Notes under the pieces: generated by a model | Told to the model about the DNA's origin: nothing | The model's input: only the letters and a program-made list of their open reading frames with translations | Database searches by the model: none | Shown here: one piece after another, positions 1 to 5,852 of the stretch | Position numbering within the stretch: the first letter of the stretch is position 1 | Layout: each line of letters opens with the position of its first letter | DNA from: an uncultured Bacteroidales bacterium | GTDB lineage: Bacteria > Bacteroidota > Bacteroidia > Bacteroidales > Muribaculaceae | NCBI GenBank assembly: GCA_947177325.1 | Contig: CAMWUH010000061.1 | Span: 1 to 9,511 of the forward strand | DNA length: 9,511 nucleotides | Reading direction: 5' to 3' | Position numbers and translations under genes: made by a program

Positions 1-55
1 TGTATCATGTATCGTGTATCAGACCGATGGGAAAATCAGTGTATCAAGTGTATCA
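1..55 (+). repeat. Left-end copy of a TGTATCA heptamer repeat element
   Basis: The heptamer TGTATCA occurs at 1-7, 15-21, 40-46 and 49-55, with a one-base variant (TGTATCG) at 8-14. The first three are in tandem. A non-heptamer core at 22-39 (GACCGA..GGG..AAATCAG) separates them from the last two, which are spaced 9 nt apart. The same arrangement, core included, recurs inverted at 9348-9403, so this is one member of a dispersed element rather than simple low-complexity DNA. The element may extend left beyond the window. It lies downstream of the minus-strand amidase gene. The rest of 1-134 shows no gene and no convincing terminator. Its function is unknown. Confidence 0.85.
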
Positions 56-134
56 AAGGCCGTAAGGTCACTGCAGGCCGCCACAGCACCCATATCTACC
101 TGTCTTAAACAACGGATTTTTACATTGCCCCCCT

Positions 135-2912
135 TTAGTAACCTGCACCGGCCGGGGTTGAAGGCTTCGGCAGCTCCGGGCTTTTCACAGGGATAGGGTC
201 AATTTTTGGCAATGGTATGTCGCAGCGCTGAGATATGGGCAGACGCACCACATCGAGGAATTTCAACATACCGGCCACGAACTGATTGCGCGCCGCCGGG
301 TCGGTTATCACCTCAATCGGAAATGTTGCCATAACTATATCACCCTTCTCTTTGCGATGCAGCGCGTATGCTGCAACCCGGCCATTATCGTAGAGAGCTA
401 TTTCCTCTACATAATCGCCATCGCTCTTGGTTGCCGCATTTACCGTCGGGGTAACTGTTTCCAATTCTCCCAACATGTAAATTTCGCTGTTTGGCTTCAC
501 TGAAAGCGGCAATTTCATGCATTGTGGCAGACTCCAAAAATGTTGGGTGGTGGCACCTGTCACCTTGTTGGTTTCAGGCAGCGCATCGGCCAATCCGAGC
601 TCAACCTTTCCAAATCGGCTTAACTGTCGGGCTATTGAGTCAACGGGGCTGCCGTTGAGTTCACTCCCGATATACGCTCCTGAAATCATCACATTTCCGC
701 CCCGGCTTATAAAGGCCGAAAGGCGATTGACCATAGCAGGCGGGAAAGGCTGATAATGATAGGTAGAGTCAACGTTGCCGCGCAGCGAGCTCCGTTGTTT
801 GCCCAATATAAGGTCAACTATCGGCTGATTGTAGTGGTCAGGGCGCTCGAGGAAGTCCTGTGCCGAAGTTGACACGAAGCTCTGTTCGGCTGCCATAAAC
901 CCTTCGCCGTGTTGAGCTGCGAAATCCATCGTGTTACCGGCAAGCATCTTCCCGATATATTCTTTAGTTGAGGCGCCGTGGCCGGGATTTTCATCATCGC
1001 TTACCCACTCCGAGGCTCGGTCAAAATCATATTGATTACCGATGAAAGCAACAGAGCGCCCGTAAGCGACACCATTATCAATGTCAGCTCTGAAACCTGC
1101 ATTTTCGCCATCGTCAAAGCTCGCCGGGCGCCCAATGCGGGTAAATCCGTTCACAATTAAAGCTTCAGGACGATGATTGTCAAACCACCCCAAAGCTACA
1201 ACCTCCGACGGAAACGACACACCACCCTTGTTGCGCGCAATCACACGATAAGAGCGCATCTCACCGGCGGGCACATGGCTGATTGTATAAGAGGGGGTCG
1301 ATACAGTAGCAATAGGGCGGAAAGCTCCATGACTCCCAACGCGCTCTTCGATAATGTATTCAGTGGGGCGTGCCGACGGTTCGAGAGGATCGGTTGTAGA
1401 GCGCCATGTCAGTTTATATGACCCCTTATCCGCAGTTCGCTGCAGAGCCATAGAGTTGACCGGAAGCGGCTGTATAACCACGCTCTTTCGGTTTTCGCCG
1501 GCCAAAAATCTGGCAATACCTTTATATATCGCGCGCGACACATCAAACTGAAATTGCGGGTCGAGGCCCAATTGCATATCTGCGAAATTCTGATGAGAAA
1601 ACATTTCGATAAGTGCTGAAGGCACATCGGCATAGCGCGCTTCGGCATATCGGCGGTCGCGCAACTTCCGTTTGGTCCACCCCGGTTGATAAAGCGTTCT
1701 GACATCGTTGACTATCTGGTCAACGACGGCTTCGGTCAACTGTTTGTTGACCGTGCGACGTCGGCCGTCGGCCAACTTTGCTCCGCCATTGGTACTGTAA
1801 ATGCCCAGAGTACCTACTATAGTGGTGTCAGGAGTGGTGCCGGCATCGGTGTGAAGAGCCAATGCAAGGTCAATCGGGATGTTCAATCCGGGAGCTTTTG
1901 GATTACGTGCCGACCCTCCCGACAGGTAATTGACCCAGAGGGGCCGACAGCGAATATCGTCAGTATAATCGGTCTCGCTCTCGGCCGGCGAATAAACTGA
2001 GGCCGGAAAACCTGCATATTGCAAATTATATCTTGCTCCTTCAAGCCATCGCGGATAGCCGCTGACTTTAGGCTCCTGTGCTGTGGTTTTCCCTTTTGAC
2101 TTGTCTGATGCCCGCATAACGCTCCCCATGCCGCCGCCAATCTTCACCGCATCGGCGCCAACCACCTTGCCGGCATGGTCGGTCGATTGATTTGTCAGCG
2201 TCACAATCGGCAACGACGACTGCCCGGCCGCGAGCGGAAATTCACCCAGGCGCATCCATGTTCCGGCACCCATAGTCTGGTTGACGACTATACGCTCCTC
2301 GCCACGAGCCGAATTAACCACGTAGGTAACAGCCGACGATGCGTTTTCCAATCGGGGATAGCTGACATAGATAGTGTAAACGCCATCGCGTGGTATCTCG
2401 GCACTCCAAGTAGCTTTTGCAACACCATTACTGCTTCCGGCAGCTTCAATCACTCGCGATTTACCCATTGCCATTGGATTCTCGCCATTACCATATCCTC
2501 CCTGTTTATAGCCAAATCCGCGAGGCGATTGCTGCCATTGGTGAGAACCCGGGAGTTCGGCATAGCCGGGCGTCAGACGGGAGTCGGCATCGATAATTAT
2601 TTCGGTAGTTGAAGTGTCCCGTTCACGCGGCAGCATCACCCAGGCGCCGGCATTTTCAAGCATAGGCGCAACAAAGTCAAGCACAAAGGCCGATGTGAAT
2701 ACATCTTCAACAGTTGTGTTGAGCGGAGCTCGCTGGAATATCCACTCGCCGCGGTCGGCATTGAAATATGCACCGTGGGAGTTCCACATAGCAATGGTTT
2801 TACCATCGAGTTGAGCGCCTCGGGCGGGCGAATCGATATGTTTCACCGGTTGCTGAGCCGACGCTCCAATCCCGGCAAGCAGTAAAGATATGATAAAGGT
2901 AATTTTTTTCAT
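135..2912 (-). CDS. Secreted N-acetylmuramoyl-L-alanine amidase-like protein with golvesin-type and FN3 domains
   Basis: This 925-residue exported protein probably cleaves peptidoglycan in the periplasm or at the cell surface. A signal peptide spans about residues 1-20 (MKK, hydrophobic core, ending ASAQ) with no lipobox. An Amidase_3-like zinc fold appears in two pieces. The first holds the SHG histidine (H46) and E69 in TVED. The second holds H354 in ALHTDAG and the likely catalytic E436 in ALIEMFSH. The ligand roles are assigned by analogy to the family. About 150-260, between the two pieces, matches the beta-sandwich called golvesin C-terminal-like or xanthan-lyase CBD-like. An FN3-like domain lies at about 480-575. 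Residues 580-890 form a region that looks like a class-I glutamine-amidotransferase fold without an obvious catalytic triad, followed by a proline-rich tail (about 899-920). No T9SS sorting domain is evident. The ATG at 2912 is well placed for the signal peptide. Homologues are often labelled xanthan lyase, but the zinc motifs favour an amidase. The gene is divergent from parA. Confidence 0.85.
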   Translation of the reverse strand: MKKITFIISLLLAGIGASAQQPVKHIDSPARGAQLDGKTIAMWNSHGAYFNADRGEWIFQRAPLNTTVEDVFTSAFVLDFVAPMLENAGAWVMLPRERDTSTTEIIIDADSRLTPGYAELPGSHQWQQSPRGFGYKQGGYGNGENPMAMGKSRVIEAAGSSNGVAKATWSAEIPRDGVYTIYVSYPRLENASSAVTYVVNSARGEERIVVNQTMGAGTWMRLGEFPLAAGQSSLPIVTLTNQSTDHAGKVVGADAVKIGGGMGSVMRASDKSKGKTTAQEPKVSGYPRWLEGARYNLQYAGFPASVYSPAESETDYTDDIRCRPLWVNYLSGGSARNPKAPGLNIPIDLALALHTDAGTTPDTTIVGTLGIYSTNGGAKLADGRRRTVNKQLTEAVVDQIVNDVRTLYQPGWTKRKLRDRRYAEARYADVPSALIEMFSHQNFADMQLGLDPQFQFDVSRAIYKGIARFLAGENRKSVVIQPLPVNSMALQRTADKGSYKLTWRSTTDPLEPSARPTEYIIEERVGSHGAFRPIATVSTPSYTISHVPAGEMRSYRVIARNKGGVSFPSEVVALGWFDNHRPEALIVNGFTRIGRPASFDDGENAGFRADIDNGVAYGRSVAFIGNQYDFDRASEWVSDDENPGHGASTKEYIGKMLAGNTMDFAAQHGEGFMAAEQSFVSTSAQDFLERPDHYNQPIVDLILGKQRSSLRGNVDSTYHYQPFPPAMVNRLSAFISRGGNVMISGAYIGSELNGSPVDSIARQLSRFGKVELGLADALPETNKVTGATTQHFWSLPQCMKLPLSVKPNSEIYMLGELETVTPTVNAATKSDGDYVEEIALYDNGRVAAYALHRKEKGDIVMATFPIEVITDPAARNQFVAGMLKFLDVVRLPISQRCDIPLPKIDPIPVKSPELPKPSTPAGAGY

Positions 2913-2931
2913 AATGACGTAAATTTCTATA

Positions 2932-2963
2932 CAAATTTAACCAAATAAATTATCAAATTCAAA
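2932..2963 (-). promoter_or_regulatory. Candidate Bacteroidetes-type promoter of the amidase gene
   Basis: On the minus strand, TTTG (2963-2960) is followed after 20 nt by TAAATTTG (2939-2932). This fits the Bacteroidetes sigma-ABfr consensus TTTG-N19/21-TAnnTTTG. Transcription would begin near 2925, leaving a leader of only about a dozen bases before the ATG at 2912. The surrounding DNA is very AT-rich, so a chance match is possible. Confidence 0.5.
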
Positions 2964-3010
2964 TAAAGCAGCTTCAAAAAAAGCATTATAACCCAATAGT
3001 GGTGTTTTTA

Positions 3011-3102
3011 AGACCCGGTTCCCCAATATTTGTTAATGCTGAGAACACATCTGCATAACGCTTGACCGCCTCAGTATTAACTAATATTGGAGAACCGCGT
3101 CT
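3011..3102. repeat. Long imperfect palindrome (33-nt arms) in the divergent intergenic region
   Basis: Arms 3011-3043 and 3070-3102 are complementary over 33 positions, with three mismatches (3015/3098, 3022/3091, 3031/3082) and one G-T pair (3038/3075), around a 26-nt centre (3044-3069). The arms include GGTTCCCCAATATT on the left and AATATTGGAGAACC on the right. No T-run follows on either strand that would make it a standard terminator. It sits between the amidase promoter and the DnaA-box-like cluster. It could be a structured RNA leader, a protein-binding palindrome, or a decayed miniature mobile element, although no flanking target duplication is seen. The structure is certain and the role is unknown. 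Confidence 0.8.
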
Positions 3103-3115
3103 AAATGTTCCACGG

Positions 3116-3157
3116 TTATCAACAAATCGAGCGAGTTATCAACAAAAATGTTGAAAA
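3116..3157. promoter_or_regulatory. Cluster of three DnaA-box-like 9-mers upstream of parA
   Basis: TTATCAACA occurs at 3116-3124 and 3136-3144, inside a longer direct repeat GTTATCAACAAA (3115-3126 and 3135-3146) spaced exactly 20 bp, about two helical turns. TTTTCAACA is on the opposite strand at 3157-3149. Each resembles the DnaA box TTATCCACA: the first two differ at one position and the third at two. The region is AT-rich and next to parAB, which in many bacteria lies close to the chromosomal origin. Whether this is an origin, a DnaA-controlled promoter or a chance cluster cannot be decided from this window. Confidence 0.45.
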
Positions 3158-3169
3158 ATACCGAAATAA

Positions 3170-3201
3170 ATTGCTCGCTTGCCAATTGTTTCGCAACTTT
3201 G
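3170..3201 (+). promoter_or_regulatory. Candidate promoter of parA
   Basis: ATTG (3170-3173, three of four matches to TTTG) is followed after 20 nt by CAACTTTG (3194-3201), which matches TAnnTTTG at all but one fixed position. Transcription would start about 7 nt downstream of that box, near 3208, leaving a leader of roughly 20 nt before the ATG at 3230. The -33 match is weak. An inverted repeat (3185-3215) overlaps the -7 box. Confidence 0.4.
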
Positions 3202-3215
3202 CACCGTGAAACAAT
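3185..3215. promoter_or_regulatory. Inverted repeat over the parA promoter (possible operator)
   Basis: ATTGTTTC (3185-3192) and GAAACAAT (3208-3215) are perfect 8-bp inverted copies separated by 15 nt, and they flank the CAACTTTG box. The right arm is part of CGTGAAACA (3205-3213), identical to one half of the classical bacterial parS palindrome. This geometry would suit autoregulation of parAB by ParA or ParB. The role is inferred and the repeat is short. Confidence 0.35.
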
Positions 3216-3229
3216 CCATAAAACAAGAC

Positions 3230-3994
3230 ATGGGAAAAATCATAGCAATCGCAAATCAAAAAGGAGGTGTGGGCAAAACCACCACTACCATCAACCTTGG
3301 CGCTTCACTCGCCAACGAAGGTAAACGTGTGCTCATCATTGACGCTGACCCGCAGGCCAACGCCACTTCGGGTTATGGCATCGATCCCCGCTCAATGACC
3401 TCCTCTATATATGAATCGCTCGTTGATGATTACCCCTTGGGAGCATCGAGAGTAGCAACCTGTGTTGAAGGCCTCGACCTCATCGGCTCACGTATTGACC
3501 TTGCAGGCGCCGAGCTCGAGCTTATCAGCAAGCCTAACCGCGAGCAGGTGTTGAAAAAACTCCTCGACCAAGTTAAAAATGACTACGACTTCATTTTGAT
3601 TGACTGCTCGCCATCACTGGGGCTCATCACTGTCAACGCCCTGACGGCCGCAGACTCGGTTATCATCCCCGTGCAGGCTGAATACTTTGCCCTTGAAGGC
3701 ATTTCAAAGCTACTCAACACTATCAGAATTATCAAATCAAAGCTCAATCCCGAACTTGAAATCGAAGGCTTCTTGCTTACCATGTATGATGCCCGCCTCC
3801 GCCTTGCCAACCAAATCTATGAGGAGCTCAAAGGTCACTTCGGCGATATGGTGTTCAACACCGTTATCCCGCGAAATATCCGCCTCTCGGAAGCGCCCTC
3901 CCATGGACTTCCCGCTCTGCTCTACGATGCGGAAAGCCGTGGTGCTACCTCCCACATTCTCCTGGCTAAAGAGCTCATCGAAAAAAACAAATAA
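3230..3994 (+). CDS. parA: Chromosome-partitioning ATPase ParA (Soj family)
   Basis: This 254-residue cytoplasmic ATPase works with ParB to segregate the newly replicated origin region. ATP-bound dimers coat the nucleoid and are released by ParB-stimulated hydrolysis. The deviant Walker A motif KGGVGKTT is at residues 11-18, with signature Lys11 and Lys16. The A' motif IIDADPQ is at 36-42 and Walker B LIDCSPSLG at 123-131 (Asp125). RNIRLSEAPSHG, near 215-226, is typical of chromosomal ParA. There is no N-terminal helix-turn-helix, so it is the short Soj type and not a plasmid P1/SopA type. The length is normal for the family. An in-frame TTG at 3179 would add 17 residues, but the ATG at 3230 puts the first strand right at the start, as in homologues, and leaves room for the candidate promoter. 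parB follows after 119 bp. Confidence 0.97.
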   Translation: MGKIIAIANQKGGVGKTTTTINLGASLANEGKRVLIIDADPQANATSGYGIDPRSMTSSIYESLVDDYPLGASRVATCVEGLDLIGSRIDLAGAELELISKPNREQVLKKLLDQVKNDYDFILIDCSPSLGLITVNALTAADSVIIPVQAEYFALEGISKLLNTIRIIKSKLNPELEIEGFLLTMYDARLRLANQIYEELKGHFGDMVFNTVIPRNIRLSEAPSHGLPALLYDAESRGATSHILLAKELIEKNK

Positions 3995-4113
3995 ATCATC
4001 AGCCGCCTGCCGGCTCGCTCTAACGGCTCAGCGGCATGCTCTGCAATCCAACGGAAAGACAACCAATCATAGTTAATCATATATCATATATAAAAAAACA
4101 CTCTTTTAACCCT

Positions 4114-4998
4114 ATGGCACTCAAACGAAGCGCGCTCGGTCGCGGACTTGACTCACTCATTTCTATGGACGACACCCCCGCCCGCGGGTCATCGGCAATT
4201 AACGACATTCCTCTGAGCCAGATCTCGCCCAATCCTGACCAGCCCCGAACCAACTTCGACGCTGATGCACTTGAAGAACTGGCAACCTCGATTCGCGAGC
4301 TCGGCATCATTCAGCCTCTATCGCTCCGCAAAGTAGGCCCCGACTCTTACCAAATTATCGCCGGTGAGCGCCGTTTTCGCGCAGCTTCAATGGCCGGTTT
4401 AGACTCCGTGCCGGCCTACATCCGTTCAGCCAACGAGGCTGAGCTCACAGAGATGGCGCTCATCGAAAACATTCAGCGCGAAGACCTCAACGCTATTGAA
4501 ATAGCCCTAACTTTCCGCAAACTTATCGACCAATATAATCTCACACAAGAACGGCTGAGCGAACGCATAGGCAAAAAACGCGCAACTATTGCCAACTTCC
4601 TTCGCCTGCTCCGATTGCCCGCCGAAGTGCAACTCGGTCTGCGCGACAAACGCCTCGACATGGGCCACGCCCGCGCTCTTCTCTCTATCGAATCCCCTCA
4701 GTTGCAGCTCAAGCTCTATAACGAGATTTTGAAAAACGACCTGTCGGTGCGCCGCGTCGAAGAGCTTGCCAAAGCCTACAACAATGCCGAAACTAACGAG
4801 GTCAAACCCGCTACCAAACAGTCCTCGGCTAACCGCGATTTCGACATCCTGCGCAAGCACCTTTCTCAATCGTTTGGCACAAAGGTGCAGTTCAGTTGCG
4901 ACCGCTCAGGCAAGGGAAAAATCACCTTCCCGTTCAAAAATGATGATGAACTTGCCAAATTAATTACTATCTTTGATAGTTTGAAAAAACCTGAATAG
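4114..4998 (+). CDS. parB: Chromosome-partitioning protein ParB (Spo0J family, CTP-dependent clamp)
   Basis: This 294-residue protein loads at parS sites, slides as a CTP-dependent clamp and activates ParA. The N-terminus (ALGRGLDSLI) is the usual ParA-contact segment. The ParB/Srx domain spans about 31-130, with the CTP-binding motifs GERRFRA (84-90) and ENIQREDLN (118-126). The helix-turn-helix that reads parS lies near 143-169. The C-terminal dimerisation domain occupies about 242-294, after a short polar linker. The start at 4114 is chosen because family members begin at this MALKRSALGRG segment; an upstream ATG at 4036 would add 26 unrelated residues. The 119-bp gap after parA holds a small GC-rich hairpin (arms AGCCG 4001-4005 and CGGCT 4011-4015) with no T-run, so co-transcription with parA is likely. 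The next gene follows after 77 bp. Confidence 0.96.
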   Translation: MALKRSALGRGLDSLISMDDTPARGSSAINDIPLSQISPNPDQPRTNFDADALEELATSIRELGIIQPLSLRKVGPDSYQIIAGERRFRAASMAGLDSVPAYIRSANEAELTEMALIENIQREDLNAIEIALTFRKLIDQYNLTQERLSERIGKKRATIANFLRLLRLPAEVQLGLRDKRLDMGHARALLSIESPQLQLKLYNEILKNDLSVRRVEELAKAYNNAETNEVKPATKQSSANRDFDILRKHLSQSFGTKVQFSCDRSGKGKITFPFKNDDELAKLITIFDSLKKPE

Positions 4999-5075
4999 GC
5001 CTCCCAAGCCTGATTTTCGAAGTATATCAAGCTCGAAAACCATACAAACCGCTTATATATCAATCAATTATCTCA

Positions 5076-5852
5076 TTGGACCGTAAAATAAGCAATATAA
5101 CCATCGTCTTGAGGCAAAGATGGATGATTGTCGGCATTTTCATGTCGGCATTCGTGCTTTTAAGCCACTTTAACGTTTTTTCGCAAAATCTAACATCTGA
5201 TAGTATTGCCGCCGCTTTGCCTCAATCGGTTGACCCACTCGACAACGACAGGCATCTCTTCATTCCCGATGAACCTATTGCCTCAGGCTCTGAAGAAATA
5301 GTCATCAATCTCGACTCTATCAGTCCTGACCCCTACGGATGGCAGATGCGTGAAGTCGCCTTTACGCCGAGTCCCACTAAAGCCGTGTGGCTTTCAGCTC
5401 TGTTCCCCGGCTTGGGTCAAGTCTACAACCGCCGATATTGGAAACTACCCATCATTGCCGGCGGCTATATCGGCTTGATTTACGCAACTTCTTGGAACAA
5501 CACGATGCTCAGTGACTACACCGTAGCTTATGCCGATCTGCTCGACAACGATCCCAACACTAAAAGCTACATGGACTTCTTCCCTCCAAACATCAAGGAA
5601 GAATCGCTCGACAAAACGTGGCTGCAAAAAATTCTTCAATCACGCAAAAACTATTTCCGTCGCAATCGCGACCTTTGCATCATAGCTATGGTAGGTGTGT
5701 ATCTGCTATCGATGGTAGACGCCTATGTTGATGCATCGCTTTCACATTTCGACATATCTCCCGACCTTTCAATGGATGTTGCCCCGGCCCTGATTCAAGA
5801 CGGCCGCTCGAGGTATCCATCCGTAGGTCTGCAATGGGCATTGAACTTTTAA
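5076..5852 (+). CDS. DUF5683 domain membrane/envelope protein
   Basis: This 258-residue protein belongs to a Bacteroidetes family of unknown function. An N-terminal hydrophobic stretch (about 17-33, ending VFSQ) looks like a signal peptide with a basic leader. A polar segment follows. The family core then starts near 97: PSPTKAVWLSALFPGLGQVYNRRYWKLP leads into a hydrophobic segment (about 124-139), and a second one lies at about 200-215, followed by the conserved-looking VDAYVDASLSHFDIS. The PGLGQ..N..YWK pattern is what identifies the family. The start is uncertain. TTG at 5076 supplies the basic residues expected before the signal core, while the first ATG (5124) would remove 16 residues and leave no positive charge. 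The gene ends 19 bp inside the next one, which suggests translational coupling with the transglycosylase. The 77-bp gap before it contains only a 7-bp inverted repeat (5014-5020 and 5033-5039). Confidence 0.85.
   Translation: MDRKISNITIVLRQRWMIVGIFMSAFVLLSHFNVFSQNLTSDSIAAALPQSVDPLDNDRHLFIPDEPIASGSEEIVINLDSISPDPYGWQMREVAFTPSPTKAVWLSALFPGLGQVYNRRYWKLPIIAGGYIGLIYATSWNNTMLSDYTVAYADLLDNDPNTKSYMDFFPPNIKEESLDKTWLQKILQSRKNYFRRNRDLCIIAMVGVYLLSMVDAYVDASLSHFDISPDLSMDVAPALIQDGRSRYPSVGLQWALNF

Noticed and set aside
14..196. 60-codon plus-strand open frame at the left end
   Set aside because: It starts within the heptamer repeat and runs into the 3' end of the amidase gene on the other strand. The protein is low-information with no recognisable motif.
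3011..3102. Palindrome as an insertion sequence or complete mobile element
   Set aside because: It has no coding capacity and no flanking direct duplication. It is kept only as an unexplained palindrome.
4001..4015. AGCCG/CGGCT hairpin after parA as a terminator
   Set aside because: The stem is only 5 bp with no following T-run, and parB lies close downstream on the same strand.
4968..4975. TATCTTTG, a perfect -7 box match near the end of parB, as a promoter for the DUF5683 gene
   Set aside because: No TTTG lies at the required distance upstream, and the sequence is inside coding DNA.
4966..4980. Perfect ACTATC-TTT-GATAGT hairpin at the end of parB as a terminator
   Set aside because: It is AT-rich and weak, lies before the stop codon and is followed by A-rich rather than T-rich sequence.
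3230..4998. Plasmid-type partition locus
   Set aside because: ParA lacks an N-terminal DNA-binding domain, ParB has standard chromosomal length and motifs, and no replication or mobilisation gene is present.
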